The notes: a model not told the origin generated them from the letters alone. A stretch of DNA of 64,000 bases from Paenibacillus cremeus (GCF_007786445.1 NZ_VNJI01000015.1:1-64000); one strand, 5' to 3'. Shown: positions 11,218 through 20,884, counted from the first letter of the stretch. Numbers and translations are program-made.

Positions 11218-11306
11218 CTTAAGTTAGGTTACTAAAAAATAAGTTCATGCTCCAACAGTAAGCGGAGAAGTGGTTCAATAGATGAATTTAAGGAGTTGTC
11301 CTTGAG

Positions 11307-12407
11307 ATGGCATTGAAAGCAGGCATCGTCGGACTGCCAAACGTTGGCAAGTCTACGTTATTTAACGCAATTACACAAGCGGGAGCGGAGTCCGCAAACT
11401 ACCCGTTTTGTACTATAGATCCGAACGTTGGTGTCGTAGAGGTGCCGGACGAGCGTATGGACCGTTTGGCTGAAATCGTGAACCCGAACCGCATCGTGCC
11501 GACGGCTTTTGAATTCGTCGATATCGCCGGACTGGTGAAGGGTGCGAGCAAAGGCGAGGGCTTGGGTAATAAGTTTTTGGCGCATATCCGTGAAGTGGAT
11601 GCCATTGTGCATGTCGTTCGCTGTTTCCAAGATGAGAACATTACCCACGTTTCTGGTACAGTGGATCCGATCAGCGATATTGAGACGATTAATCTTGAAC
11701 TGATTTTGGCCGATGTGGATTCCGTAGACAAGCGGATTGACCGTTCCCGCAAGAACATGAAGGGCGGAGACAAAAAGTACGCGCAGGAAGTGGAATGCCT
11801 GGAGCGGATAAAAGAAGCGCTGTACAACGATAAGCCAGCCCGCAGTGTGGAGCTTACGGAGGACGAAAAGCTGCTGATTCGCGATCTGCACCTGCTGACA
11901 ATGAAGCCAGTGCTGTATGCAGCGAATGTTAGCGAAGAGGAAGTGGCGAGTGCGGACGATAATCCTTATGTGCAGCGAGTACGTGAATATGCTGCGCTAG
12001 AGGGTGCGGAAGTAGTACCGATCAGTGCGAAGGTGGAGTCGGAAATCGCTGAACTGGAAGGCGAAGACAAAGCCATGTTCCTTGAGGAGCTGGGACTGCA
12101 GGAGTCCGGCTTGAACCGTTTGATCAAAGCGGCTTACAAGCTGCTTGGCTTATACACGTATTTCACAGCCGGTGTGCAGGAAGTACGTGCTTGGACGATT
12201 CGGATGGGAACGAAGGCGCCTCAGGCGGCAGGTGTCATTCATACGGATTTTGAGCGCGGGTTTATCCGTGCGGAAGTGGTAGGCTATCAGGATCTGGTGG
12301 ATTGCGGGACGATGAATGCGGCCAAGGAAAAAGGACTGCTACGTCTCGAAGGTAAGGATTATGTTGTGCAAGACGGCGATGTAATGCACTTCCGTTTCAA
12401 CGTTTAG
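11307..12407 (+). CDS. ychF: ribosome-associated ATPase/GTPase YchF
   Basis: Obg-family P-loop protein, usually an ATPase, tied to translation and redox stress. 366 residues, typical length. G1 GLPNVGKST (9-17), switch region [13 protein letters not shown]3 [14 protein letters not shown] and the ATP-favouring NVSE in place of NKxD are visible. A coiled-coil domain and C-terminal TGS domain (ending VMHFRFNV) follow. In Bacillus subtilis this gene lies left of oriC. Confidence 0.96.
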   Translation: MALKAGIVGLPNVGKSTLFNAITQAGAESANYPFCTIDPNVGVVEVPDERMDRLAEIVNPNRIVPTAFEFVDIAGLVKGASKGEGLGNKFLAHIREVDAIVHVVRCFQDENITHVSGTVDPISDIETINLELILADVDSVDKRIDRSRKNMKGGDKKYAQEVECLERIKEALYNDKPARSVELTEDEKLLIRDLHLLTMKPVLYAANVSEEEVASADDNPYVQRVREYAALEGAEVVPISAKVESEIAELEGEDKAMFLEELGLQESGLNRLIKAAYKLLGLYTYFTAGVQEVRAWTIRMGTKAPQAAGVIHTDFERGFIRAEVVGYQDLVDCGTMNAAKEKGLLRLEGKDYVVQDGDVMHFRFNV

Positions 12408-12534
12408 CTGTTCAGCCGGTAGGGAAACGTGTTTTTCCGGTGCAGCGGCAGGCGGGTTGGATCGGAGGAAATAGGTACGTGGCTGATGAATTACAGCAAA
12501 ATGAAGAAACGAAAGAAAGAAGAGGTGCATGACG

Positions 12535-13614
12535 ATGTTAGATCGACTTCAAGCGTTGGCAGACCGCTATGAAAAATTAAGCGAGCTGCTGTGTGACCCG
12601 GATGTGGCGGGCGATGCGAAAAAGCTGAGAGAGTACTCCAAGGAGCAGTCCGACCTGCAGGAGACTTATGAGGCGTTTACGGAATATAAAAGCGTAGTGG
12701 AGCAATACGAGGCCGCGCGCGTGATGCAAAATGAAAAGCTGGACGACGAAATGAAAGAGCTCGTCAAGATGGAGCTGGAGGAGCTGACCGAAAGGAAGGC
12801 CGAGCTGGAAGAGCGCATCAAGGTTTTGATGATGCCTAAGGATCCTAACGATGACAAAAACGTGATCGTGGAGATCCGTGGCGCAGCGGGCGGCGATGAA
12901 GCCGCGCTGTTTGCTGCTGATTTGTACCGGATGTATTCGAAGTTCGCGGATGCCCACGGCTGGCGGACCGAGATCATGGATGTTAACATGAACGATCTCG
13001 GCGGCTTCAAGGAGATCATCTTCATGGTGAACGGCAAAGGCGCGTACAGCAAGCTGAAGTTCGAGAGCGGTGCACACCGCGTGCAGCGTATCCCGACGAC
13101 GGAATCCGGCGGACGGATTCATACGTCCACTTCGACTGTGGCTGTGATGCCTGAGATGGAGGATTTCGATATCGAAATTCACGATAATGATATCCGCGTC
13201 GATACGTTCTGCTCCAGTGGCGCAGGCGGTCAGTCGGTTAACACGACCAAATCGGCCGTGCGCGTAACGCATATTCCTACGGGGATCGTCGCGACGTGCC
13301 AGGACGGTAAATCGCAAAACTCGAACAAAGAGAAGGCGCTGCAGGTCTTGCGCGCACGGATCTTCGATAAAATGCAGCAGGAAGAGATGGAGAAGTACGG
13401 AGCGGAGCGGAAGAGCAAGGTTGGAACCGGTGACCGTTCAGAACGGATTCGGACGTACAACTTCCCGCAAAGCCGCGTGACCGACCATCGGATCGGATTG
13501 ACGCTGCATCGGCTCGACAGCGTGCTGAATGGCGACATGGAAGAGATTATCTCCGCCTTGACGATCGCAGCACAAACCGAGCAGATGGATAAAGGAGAAT
13601 ATGCCGGTGTCTAA
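12535..13614 (+). CDS. prfA: peptide chain release factor 1
   Basis: Recognises UAA and UAG and triggers peptidyl-tRNA hydrolysis. 359 residues: N-terminal helical domain with a long coiled coil (about 40-98), PCRF domain, the codon-reading PxT motif (PTT, 187-189) and the catalytic GGQ (231-233) whose Gln is methylated by PrmC. ATG 12535 is 7 bases after AGAGGTG; ATG 12529 is too close. prmC overlaps the 3' end by 14 bases, tightly coupling the factor and its modifying enzyme. Confidence 0.96.
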   Translation: MLDRLQALADRYEKLSELLCDPDVAGDAKKLREYSKEQSDLQETYEAFTEYKSVVEQYEAARVMQNEKLDDEMKELVKMELEELTERKAELEERIKVLMMPKDPNDDKNVIVEIRGAAGGDEAALFAADLYRMYSKFADAHGWRTEIMDVNMNDLGGFKEIIFMVNGKGAYSKLKFESGAHRVQRIPTTESGGRIHTSTSTVAVMPEMEDFDIEIHDNDIRVDTFCSSGAGGQSVNTTKSAVRVTHIPTGIVATCQDGKSQNSNKEKALQVLRARIFDKMQQEEMEKYGAERKSKVGTGDRSERIRTYNFPQSRVTDHRIGLTLHRLDSVLNGDMEEIISALTIAAQTEQMDKGEYAGV

Positions 13615-14608
13615 TGCACGGCGGTTAACCATTCGTGAAGCCTATGCCGAGGCTTCTTCTTTTTTGCGGCAGCACGAGGTGCGGGAGCCGGAATCCAATG
13701 CGCAGCGGCTGCTCGAGCATGTGCTGGGCGAAAGCCGAAGCGGGATGCTGCTGCGCTGGTCGGAGCCGTTCCCTGCGGAGCTGGAGGTCGACTGGCAGCA
13801 GCTGCTGCAGCGCAAGGCGAGCGGCGAGCCGGTGCAGTATTTGATTGGGGAGCAGGAGTTTTATGGGCTCCCCTTTGCCGTGACGCCAGCGGTGCTGATT
13901 CCGCGGCCGGAGACGGAGCTGCTGGTTGAGGCGGTGATCCGGATTGGGCGGGAGCTGTGGGGGAATTGTGAAGCCGATGCGAGCAAAAGCATCGGTGAGG
14001 TGTCCCCACGGAGCGAGCATGAAAGTGTAGAGCTTAGCCCGGGTCCCGAGGGCGGAGAACGCGCGAACGGTACTGACATCGGCAGCGGCCCTGTGGTGTG
14101 CGATGTGGGCACCGGGAGCGGGGCGATTGCCGTGAGCCTCGCGTCGCAGTGTCCCGCGTGGCGCGTGATGGCCTCGGACATCTCGCGCGGCGCACTGGAG
14201 GTGGCGCAAGCGAATGCGGCGCGCCACGGGCTAGCCGAGCGGGTCACCTTCGTGGAAGGGGACCTGCTCGGCCCCTACATTGAGCGCGGACTGCGGCTCG
14301 ATGCGGTGGTGTCGAATCCGCCGTACATTCCGGAGGCGGATGAGTCGGGGTTGCAGCCGGAGGTCCGGCTGCATGAGCCGCGCACGGCGCTGTACGGCGG
14401 CGTGGATGGGCTCGTGCTGTACCGGAGGCTGACGGCGCAGCTGCGCCAGCTGCCGGCGATGCCGTCGCTGGTCGGCTTCGAGGTGGGCCAGGGGCAGGCT
14501 GCTGATGTCCGCCGGATGCTGGAAGAGGCTGCGGCGTGGGATGAGATTTTGATCCTTCCGGATTTGGCCGGGATCGACCGACATGTGATCGCCTATCGGA
14601 AACGTTAG
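13601..14608 (+). CDS. prmC: release factor glutamine N5-methyltransferase
   Basis: Methylates the GGQ glutamine of RF1 and RF2. 335 residues, about 50 longer than usual. N-terminal helical domain (1-100), then a Rossmann methyltransferase with SAM loop [13 protein letters not shown] (169-181) and the signature NPPY (239-242). The extra length is mainly a low-complexity, charged stretch at about 120-163 inserted just before the SAM-binding strand. It overlaps prfA by 14 bases and needs no other promoter. The local GC content is well above the neighbouring genes. Confidence 0.93.
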   Translation: MPVSNARRLTIREAYAEASSFLRQHEVREPESNAQRLLEHVLGESRSGMLLRWSEPFPAELEVDWQQLLQRKASGEPVQYLIGEQEFYGLPFAVTPAVLIPRPETELLVEAVIRIGRELWGNCEADASKSIGEVSPRSEHESVELSPGPEGGERANGTDIGSGPVVCDVGTGSGAIAVSLASQCPAWRVMASDISRGALEVAQANAARHGLAERVTFVEGDLLGPYIERGLRLDAVVSNPPYIPEADESGLQPEVRLHEPRTALYGGVDGLVLYRRLTAQLRQLPAMPSLVGFEVGQGQAADVRRMLEEAAAWDEILILPDLAGIDRHVIAYRKR

Positions 14609-14685
14609 TTTTGTGGTTCGACGAACGGGCTTTCTATCGAACATAGGATTCTAGTAAATGGATTGGTAGATTTGGCAGCCGACTC

Positions 14686-14714
14686 GTATAAACTCTCTCA
14701 AAACGGACATACTG
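14686..14714 (+). promoter_or_regulatory. predicted sigma-F promoter of spoIIR
   Basis: GTATA (14686-14690) matches the sigma-F -35 consensus GYATA, and GGACATACTG (14705-14714) matches every position of GGHNANAHTR. The spacer is 14 bases. spoIIR is a sigma-F target in Bacillus subtilis, and an identical layout occurs before spoIIQ in this window. Confidence 0.7.
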
Positions 14715-14753
14715 ACAACTAGAGTTGAAAGAGTTCGAGAGGGGCTGCCTACA

Positions 14754-15494
14754 ATGGTTAAACGATTCGCATGGAAACGATATGCTTATCTTCTGTTCGC
14801 TTTCATGGTGATGCTCGCTTGCTGGGAATCCAATCGTTCTGACGGCTTGCTGTATGCAGCCCCTTCTTTGGAAACGGACATGACCGGACCTGCGATTCCG
14901 CAGGATGCCATTCGTCTTCGGATTTTGGCGAACTCGGATGCGCCTTCAGATCAATGGGTGAAGCGGGAAGTACGTGATGCCATCAGCCAGGAAATGTCTA
15001 GCTGGGTTACGACTCCGAAAAGCATTGAAGAAGCGCGTGCGATCGTTCGCGAGCATTTGCCGGAAATGGAGCAAGTGGTAGGGGAAACGCTGCAGAAGAA
15101 CGGTTTTGACTATAACTATAAAGTGGAGCTGGGCAATGTTCCGTTTCCGTCGAAAATGTACAGCAATCATCTGTATCCAGCTGGTGACTATGAAGCGCTC
15201 CGTGTCTCGATCGGTGCAGCGGAAGGGCAAAACTGGTGGTGCGTGTTGTTCCCGCCGCTCTGTTTTGTGGACTCGGAAATGATGATTAAGAACAATACGG
15301 CGCATGCGGAAGCGGCCTCTGCTGCCGATACTCATACAACAGGTAAGACGGTGAAAGAAACTGCGGTCAAGCAAGACAGTGCATCGAAAAAGGTTGCGGC
15401 TAAAGCGGAGGCTTCATCAGAACGGGCGCCACAGCCGGAAATCCATTTCTTCTTGTGGGATCTTTTGAAGAAGGTCGGTGCGATGTTTGCTTAA
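14754..15494 (+). CDS. spoIIR: stage II sporulation protein R
   Basis: Forespore-made signal protein secreted into the intermembrane space, where it triggers SpoIIGA to activate sigma-E in the mother cell. 246 residues. N-terminal signal/anchor (about 8-35), then the SpoIIR domain with IRLRILANSDAPSDQ and the conserved WWCVLFPPLCFVD block near residue 165. The C-terminal part (about 180-235) is a Lys, Ala and Glu rich linker. AGAGGGG lies before ATG 14754. It has its own sigma-F promoter and sits between prmC and ywlC, as in Bacillus. Confidence 0.93.
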   Translation: MVKRFAWKRYAYLLFAFMVMLACWESNRSDGLLYAAPSLETDMTGPAIPQDAIRLRILANSDAPSDQWVKREVRDAISQEMSSWVTTPKSIEEARAIVREHLPEMEQVVGETLQKNGFDYNYKVELGNVPFPSKMYSNHLYPAGDYEALRVSIGAAEGQNWWCVLFPPLCFVDSEMMIKNNTAHAEAASAADTHTTGKTVKETAVKQDSASKKVAAKAEASSERAPQPEIHFFLWDLLKKVGAMFA

Positions 15495-15542
15495 ACGGCT
15501 CATGGATTAAGTTGATCAAGTACAAAGGATGGTAGGTTAAGG

Positions 15543-16604
15543 ATGACGAAGTTATGGACGGTAAATGGAGAGCATCCGGCTGCAGAAGCGCTGCAAGAAG
15601 CGGCTGGATGTATTCGGGACGGGTTAACCGTTGCTTTTCCAACCGAAACGGTCTATGGACTGGGCGCGGATGCTCGGAGCTCGGAGGCGGTGGCCGCCAT
15701 CTTTGAGGCGAAAGGGAGGCCGTCGGATAACCCATTGATCGTCCATATCGCGACCAGGTCTCAGCTGGAGGAGCTTACAGTGCCCCCGGATGAGGCCGTT
15801 TCGCGTTTGATGGACGCCTTTTGGCCAGGACCGCTCACGGTGGTGCTGCCGGTCCGCGCCGGCGTCCTTTCCCCGCTGGTGACCGCGGGGCTGTCTACGG
15901 TCGGGCTTCGCATGCCCGACCACCCCGTCGCCCTGCAGCTGATTGCCGCTGCAGGCTGCCCCATCGCGGCCCCGAGCGCGAATCGCTCGGGCCGCCCCAG
16001 CCCTACGCACGCTGCGCACGTGCTGGAGGATCTCGCCGGCCGCATCGCCGGCGTCGTGGACGGCGGGCCGACGGGCGTCGGGCTGGAATCGACCGTGGTC
16101 GAGTTCGATGCCGAAGGCGCCCTCCACATCCTGCGGCCCGGAGGCATCACGACAGCGCAGCTTCGCGCGGCGCTGCCGGGCGTGCAGGTGCTCGAGCCTG
16201 CGGCGTCCGAGCACGAACCCGAACCCGCGGCGCCGCGCGCGCCGGGGATGAAATACGCGCACTACGCTCCGCGTGGCGCGATGGTGCTCGTTCAGGGCGG
16301 CGCCCCTGAACAGGTTCGAGCTCGCATGCAGCGCGAGCTCGAAGACGCGCACGCGCGCGGCGAGCGCACCGGCGTCCTCACGTACCGTGAGCACGCCGAT
16401 GCATTCCGCGCGGAGCGCGTGGTCGCCTGCGGCAGCCTCGGCGACCTGGAAACCGTGGCGCACGGGCTGTATGCCGCGCTGCGAGACTTCGATGAAGCCG
16501 GGATCAGCTTCATCGTGGCCGAGGCGTGCCCCGAAGAGGGCATCGGGGCCGCCATCATGAACCGGCTGCGCAAAGCTGCCGGGGGGCACATCATCCATGT
16601 ATAA
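15543..16604 (+). CDS. ywlC: L-threonylcarbamoyladenylate synthase
   Basis: Sua5/YrdC-type enzyme that makes the threonylcarbamoyl-AMP used for t6A37 in ANN-reading tRNAs. 353 residues: YrdC domain (about 15-205, with AFPTETVYGLGADA, KGRPSDNPLIVHI and PSANRSGRPSPT motifs) and a C-terminal Sua5 domain (about 235-350, with APGMKYAHYAP in the linker). GC content rises sharply from about 15,830 to 16,600, producing long spurious antisense ORFs. ATG 15543 follows GGTAGGTTAAGG. Confidence 0.95.
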   Translation: MTKLWTVNGEHPAAEALQEAAGCIRDGLTVAFPTETVYGLGADARSSEAVAAIFEAKGRPSDNPLIVHIATRSQLEELTVPPDEAVSRLMDAFWPGPLTVVLPVRAGVLSPLVTAGLSTVGLRMPDHPVALQLIAAAGCPIAAPSANRSGRPSPTHAAHVLEDLAGRIAGVVDGGPTGVGLESTVVEFDAEGALHILRPGGITTAQLRAALPGVQVLEPAASEHEPEPAAPRAPGMKYAHYAPRGAMVLVQGGAPEQVRARMQRELEDAHARGERTGVLTYREHADAFRAERVVACGSLGDLETVAHGLYAALRDFDEAGISFIVAEACPEEGIGAAIMNRLRKAAGGHIIHV

Positions 16605-16852
16605 CCGAAGCGCAGCGGGGGCGTAAAAAAGGTTGGATCATTTGCTTTTCTATGGGCATAAGGAAGGTGGATTCAGCTTTTCTTTGGCGTAGTGACTTTT
16701 CATCATTTATTGGGCTGCGCTCTTAGCGAAAGCTGAACATAAGCAAGCTTTTGATCATACAGTCGCTTATCTCCCGCCCCTCACCTCCCTAGCATCTTTT
16801 ATTCCTTGTCCGCATATGTTGGTTAGGAACAGGACAGGGAGGTTGAGGTAGC

Positions 16853-17416
16853 ATGGATTGGACATCGCCGCTAGTATGGGGGCAGATCATCACCATTTGG
16901 CTCATGGCTGCCGCCCTCGGTCTGGATGCGCTGTCACTAGGGCTTGGTATCGGAATGAAAGGAATCCGAAAGCTGGATATACTGAAGGTGAGCGCAGTCA
17001 TCGCCCTCTTTCATATGCTCATGCCGCTGGGAGGCATGCTGATGGGCGGCTATATCAGCATTTTGCTCGGGCACGTCGCTACAATCTGCGGCGGGGCACT
17101 ACTGATTCTGCTGGGCACGCATATGCTGTACAGCTCACTGCGGTCGGACGAGTCCCGGTCGGTGGACCATCGCAGCTTTTGGGGGCTGATGCTGTTTTCG
17201 CTCAGCGTAAGCATCGACTCGTTCTCCGTGGGCGTGTCGCTAGGCATGTTTGCGGGGGATCTCGTGCTAACCGTGTTAATGTTTGGAGTGATGGGCGGGT
17301 TGATGTCGGTAGCGGGGCTGATGCTCGGACGGCGGGTCGGACAGTGGATTGGAGAATACGGGGAGGCGCTGGGCGGCGTTATTTTGCTGGCGTTCGGGAT
17401 TAAATTTTTAATCTGA
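16853..17416 (+). CDS. mntP: manganese efflux pump MntP
   Basis: Exports Mn2+ across the cytoplasmic membrane. 187 residues with six hydrophobic segments. Two repeats carry the conserved acidic residues: GLDALSLGLGIG near residue 24 and SVSIDSFSVGVSLG near residue 123. GGGAGGTTGAGG supports ATG 16853. It lies between ywlC and ywlE, equivalent to ywlD in Bacillus. No yybP-ykoY manganese riboswitch was recognised in the 248 bases upstream. Confidence 0.9.
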   Translation: MDWTSPLVWGQIITIWLMAAALGLDALSLGLGIGMKGIRKLDILKVSAVIALFHMLMPLGGMLMGGYISILLGHVATICGGALLILLGTHMLYSSLRSDESRSVDHRSFWGLMLFSLSVSIDSFSVGVSLGMFAGDLVLTVLMFGVMGGLMSVAGLMLGRRVGQWIGEYGEALGGVILLAFGIKFLI

Positions 17417-17592
17417 GGCTGCGGTATCCATATTTAGCGCGATTTGAGGTACAATAAGACATAGGGCTGCTTTTCAATAGAAGCAGACAATGTCACCATC
17501 CGTAATCTTATATGCGGAGCCTAGTGCTTCGCTTTAGTCATGCATGAAGGCCAGTAGTGAAGCTAACCCAAGGGAAGGGCGGGAAGTAACCG

Positions 17593-18180
17593 ATGCACCG
17601 AATCTTATTCGTATGTACAGGCAACACGTGCCGGAGCCCGATGGCGGAAGGGATGCTCCGCAAGCTGCTGGCAGAGGAAGGGTTAAACGGGATTGAGGTT
17701 CGTTCGGCCGGTGTGGCTGCCTATGACGGGACGCCGACCTCGGACCATGCGGTCACGGTTCTGAAGGAGCGGGGCTGTTCAGGCCCTAGCAGCTCGACCA
17801 TGCTGTCGGAAACCTGGGTCAATTGGGCGGATCTGATCTTAACCATGACCTCGACCCATAAGCGTCATGCCATTCAGCTGTATCCAGGAGCCGTAGATAA
17901 GGTGTTTACCCTGAAGGAATATGTGATGGGGGATTCGGCCACAGCAGCCCAAATTGCTGAGCTGGAAAGCTTGATTTCTGATTTGCAGCTGAAGCGTGCG
18001 CTGTCCCAGCCGATCTCAGAAGAGGAAAAAGCCAGGGTGGCCGCGTTGGAACGCGATTTGCCGAATCCGGATATTGCCGATCCGTTCGGCGGTCCGCTGA
18101 AGGGCTACCAGAGCTGCGCAAACGAAATTGAGTCCAGCTTGACGAAGCTGGTGGCGAAGTTAAAAGATTCAGCCCAATAA
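17593..18180 (+). CDS. ywlE: low-molecular-weight phosphatase, probable protein-arginine phosphatase YwlE
   Basis: 195 residues with the P-loop CTGNTCRS (Cys8, Arg14) at the N-terminus. Thr12 in the loop is the residue that selects phosphoarginine in YwlE, so it probably reverses McsB marks. The general acid is Asp163 in ADPFGG. Bacillus YwlE has about 150 residues; the extra length is a helical, charged insertion at about 114-159, directly before the Asp loop. It lies between mntP and the ZTP riboswitch-rpiB unit, as in Bacillus gene order. Confidence 0.9.
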   Translation: MHRILFVCTGNTCRSPMAEGMLRKLLAEEGLNGIEVRSAGVAAYDGTPTSDHAVTVLKERGCSGPSSSTMLSETWVNWADLILTMTSTHKRHAIQLYPGAVDKVFTLKEYVMGDSATAAQIAELESLISDLQLKRALSQPISEEEKARVAALERDLPNPDIADPFGGPLKGYQSCANEIESSLTKLVAKLKDSAQ

Positions 18181-18278
18181 CTCAAGGCTTGAATCACATG
18201 TTTTTCCATCTCCGGTTCTTGCAAGATAGGCTTTACAGGCAACAGGGAATCGGCTATGATAGGGCTATACAATTTAAG

Positions 18279-18396
18279 TTCCGATGTAACTGGCGACGAG
18301 TGGACCTAACCACAGTGGAGCATCGGAAGATACGGCCGGTCGCCTGGGCAAAGAGCATCGCATAGCGGATAACCGCTTGCGTTATGCTCTTTTTTC
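18279..18396 (+). promoter_or_regulatory. ZTP (pfl) riboswitch with intrinsic terminator
   Basis: The aptamer starts near 18279. P1 CCGATG (18281-18286) pairs with CATCGG (18321-18326). Hallmark blocks are GTAACTGGCGA, the GTGGACCTAACCAC hairpin with TGGAGC, and GGTCGCCTGGGCA (18339-18351), which are the conserved ZTP-sensing core. It runs straight into a long terminator hairpin (AGAGCAT...ATGCTCT, 18352-18390) and a T tract. ZTP binding would prevent termination and raise rpiB-ywlG-glyA expression when 10-formyl-THF is short. Confidence 0.85.
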
Positions 18397-18459
18397 GTTT
18401 TTGTCGAAATCTGGGCATTAGGGTATAATGAAATGGACAAAAGCGAGGAGGGCTAAGTG

Positions 18460-18918
18460 ATGAAAATTGCAATGGGCGCGGATCACGCCGGATACCGGTT
18501 AAAGGACGAGTTGAAGCCGTTTATCGAGGCGCTGGGACATCAAGTGGAGGATTGCGGAGCCGGTGGCAGTGAATCGGTGGACTATCCGGACTTTGCATTG
18601 GCGGTTTGCGAGAAAGTCGTGGCAGGGGAAGCGGATAAAGGGATTCTGATCTGCGGAACAGGCATTGGCATGACGATCGCTGCCAATAAGGTACCGGGCA
18701 TTCGCTGTGCGTTAGTGCACGATTTATTTTCAGCCAAAGCAACCCGCGAGCACAATGATTCCAACGTGCTTTCGATGGGCGAACGCGTCATTGGCCCTGG
18801 GGTAGCGCAAGAAATCGTGAAGATTTGGCTGGAAACCGAATTTTCTGGCGGCGAGCGTCATGTCAATCGGGTCTGCAAGGTAAAAGCGCTCGAGGACAAG
18901 TACGCATTGCATCCGTAA
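18460..18918 (+). CDS. rpiB: ribose 5-phosphate isomerase B
   Basis: Interconverts ribulose 5-phosphate and ribose 5-phosphate, feeding PRPP and nucleotide synthesis. 152 residues, RpiB/LacAB family. The substrate loop GADHAGYRLK is at the N-terminus, the catalytic Cys in ICGTGIG is near residue 66, and HDLFSAKATREHNDSN follows. ATG 18460 has GAGGAGGG at 18445-18452; the adjacent GTG 18457 is less likely. First gene after the ZTP riboswitch. Confidence 0.95.
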   Translation: MKIAMGADHAGYRLKDELKPFIEALGHQVEDCGAGGSESVDYPDFALAVCEKVVAGEADKGILICGTGIGMTIAANKVPGIRCALVHDLFSAKATREHNDSNVLSMGERVIGPGVAQEIVKIWLETEFSGGERHVNRVCKVKALEDKYALHP

Positions 18919-18947
18919 CTTTCTCAGGCTGAGAGAGGATGAGGATA

Positions 18948-19517
18948 ATGAAAGAGATTCGTTCACAAGTGGAGCAGATTCTTCGCGAGCTGGGGCAGGC
19001 CGGACATATGGAAGCGGGGCAGCTTCTGGTCATTGGGACGAGCACCAGTGAGGTGTTGGGTCAGCATATCGGGACCGCGGGCAGTCAGGACGTAGCGGAG
19101 CAAATTTTTGAAGCCGTTGAAGCGGTAAGAGCGGAGCTGGGCTACTACCCGGTGTATCAATGCTGCGAGCACTTGAACCGTGCGCTTGTCATGGAGCGGG
19201 AGGCTATGCGGCAGTATGGATTGGAGCAGGTCAGCGTCATTCCAGTGCCAAAAGCTGGGGGCTCGATGGCCGCCTATGCATTCAAGCATCTGAGTAATCC
19301 GGTGGTGGTCGAAACGGTGCAGGCGCATGCAGGCATGGATATCGGCGGAACACTGATTGGGATGCATTTGAAGCGGGTAGCGGTGCCGTTCCGTCCTTCG
19401 ATACGGAGCATTGGCAGTGCGCCGGTGGCGGCAGCCTTTACCCGACCGAAGCTGATTGGCGGAGCGCGGGCGGTGTACGTTCAGGAGACCGTGGCATCCA
19501 GCGAGACTTGTGATTAA
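18948..19517 (+). CDS. ywlG: UPF0340 (YwlG) family protein
   Basis: 189 residues of a conserved Firmicute family of unknown function, always found near rpiB and glyA. Visible conserved blocks are LVIGTSTSEVLGQ, a Cys-His containing VYQCCEHLNRALV and HAGMDIGGTLIGMHLK. No signal peptide or membrane segments. ATG 18948 follows GGATGAGG; ATG 18939 is an alternative. Its place inside a ZTP-controlled transcript suggests a one-carbon or nucleotide role, which is inference. Confidence 0.88.
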   Translation: MKEIRSQVEQILRELGQAGHMEAGQLLVIGTSTSEVLGQHIGTAGSQDVAEQIFEAVEAVRAELGYYPVYQCCEHLNRALVMEREAMRQYGLEQVSVIPVPKAGGSMAAYAFKHLSNPVVVETVQAHAGMDIGGTLIGMHLKRVAVPFRPSIRSIGSAPVAAAFTRPKLIGGARAVYVQETVASSETCD

Positions 19518-19564
19518 ACCATAGATAAAATAAGATTTATATGACTTTGGGGAGGCAATCATCC

Positions 19565-20812
19565 ATGGAACAATTACGTAACCAAGATCCAAAAATCGTT
19601 GAGGCTATGAACCTCGAGCTCGGCCGTCAACGTGACAAAATCGAACTGATCGCATCTGAGAACTTTGTCAGCGAAGCGGTTATGCAAGCTATGGGAACCG
19701 TATTGACCAACAAATATGCAGAAGGCTATCCGCATAAGCGCTATTATGGCGGCTGCGAGTACGTGGATATCGTTGAAGATATCGCTCGTGAGCGCGCGAA
19801 AGAATTGTTCGGCGCAGATCACGCGAACGTGCAGTCCCACTCCGGTGCGCAAGCGAACATGGCTGTTTATTTGGCTGCGCTTCAAGCTGGCGATACCGTT
19901 CTGGGTATGAACCTGGCACATGGCGGTCACTTAACGCACGGCAGCCCGGTCAACGCGTCCGGTATTTTGTATAACTTCGTAGCTTACGGCGTTAGCGAGA
20001 AAGATTCCCGTATCGACTATGACGATGTTCGTAAAGCGGCATTCAAGCATAAGCCTCGTTTGATCGTGGCCGGTGCAAGTGCATACCCACGTCATATCGA
20101 TTTTGAAGCTTTGGGTCAAATCGCTAACGATGTAGGTGCCCTCTTCATGGTCGACATGGCGCATATTGCTGGTTTGGTAGCCGCAGGTCTGCACCAAAAT
20201 CCAGTGCCTTACGCACACTTTGTAACGACAACAACACACAAGACGCTTCGCGGTCCACGCGGCGGGATGATTCTTTGCCGTAAGCCATGGGCTGCTGCGA
20301 TCGACAAGGCCGTATTCCCTGGCTCCCAAGGTGGTCCTTTGATGCACATCATTGCGGCTAAAGCTGTTTCGTTCGGTGAAGCATTGCAACCGGAATTCAA
20401 AACCTATGCTCAAAATGTCGTCAACAATGCAAAAGCACTTGAAGAAGGCTTGAGAGCGGAAGGTATCAACATGGTATCCGACGGTACGGACAACCACCTG
20501 ATCCTGATCGACCTTCGCAGCCTGAATATCACAGGTAAAGATGCCGAGCATCTGCTCGACGAAGTAGGCGTAACGGTGAATAAGAATGCGATTCCGTTCG
20601 ATCCAACGAGCCCGTTTGTAACCAGCGGTATCCGTGTGGGTACACCAGCTGCAACGTCTCGCGGTATGAACGAAGAAGCGATGAAGACGATCGCCAAAAT
20701 CATCGCCCTGACACTCAAAAACCCAAGCGATGCTGCAGTTCACGAGAAGGTTCGCGGCATGGTGAAGGATTTGACGGCGCAGTTCCCGCTGTACGCAGGG
20801 TTGACTTACTAA
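19565..20812 (+). CDS. glyA: serine hydroxymethyltransferase
   Basis: PLP enzyme that turns serine and THF into glycine and 5,10-methylene-THF, the main one-carbon entry. 415 residues, typical. The [18 protein letters not shown] block near residue 50-65 and the PLP lysine in [13 protein letters not shown] near residue 225 are clear. ATG 19565 follows GGGGAGGC (19549-19556); an in-frame ATG at 19541 precedes that Shine-Dalgarno. It is the last gene of the ZTP-riboswitch unit. Confidence 0.97.
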   Translation: MEQLRNQDPKIVEAMNLELGRQRDKIELIASENFVSEAVMQAMGTVLTNKYAEGYPHKRYYGGCEYVDIVEDIARERAKELFGADHANVQSHSGAQANMAVYLAALQAGDTVLGMNLAHGGHLTHGSPVNASGILYNFVAYGVSEKDSRIDYDDVRKAAFKHKPRLIVAGASAYPRHIDFEALGQIANDVGALFMVDMAHIAGLVAAGLHQNPVPYAHFVTTTTHKTLRGPRGGMILCRKPWAAAIDKAVFPGSQGGPLMHIIAAKAVSFGEALQPEFKTYAQNVVNNAKALEEGLRAEGINMVSDGTDNHLILIDLRSLNITGKDAEHLLDEVGVTVNKNAIPFDPTSPFVTSGIRVGTPAATSRGMNEEAMKTIAKIIALTLKNPSDAAVHEKVRGMVKDLTAQFPLYAGLTY

Positions 20813-20825
20813 TCATCACTAAATA

Positions 20826-20863
20826 TAGCCGGTTCTCCATATTGCGGAGGCCGGCTTTTTGGT
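20826..20863 (+). terminator. glyA intrinsic terminator
   Basis: AGCCGGTTCTCC pairs with GGAGGCCGGCT around a short loop, followed by TTTTT. It is 14 bases after glyA. Confidence 0.85.
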
Positions 20864-20884
20864 GCTATGATAGGTAAAATCAAA

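Noticed and set aside
15624-16598. A 324-codon antisense frame opposite ywlC
   Set aside because: Arises from GC-rich codon positions in ywlC; composition is Arg/Ala/Gly-rich with no family features.
16673-16739. Inverted repeat TTCAGCTTTT ... GAAAGCTGAA before mntP as a terminator or manganese riboswitch
   Set aside because: The loop is long, no T tract follows, and conserved yybP-ykoY motifs were not found.
16858-17403. A 181-codon plus-strand frame overlapping mntP
   Set aside because: mntP is clearly recognised in the other frame with membrane helices and a Shine-Dalgarno; the overlapping frame is Arg-rich and lacks features.
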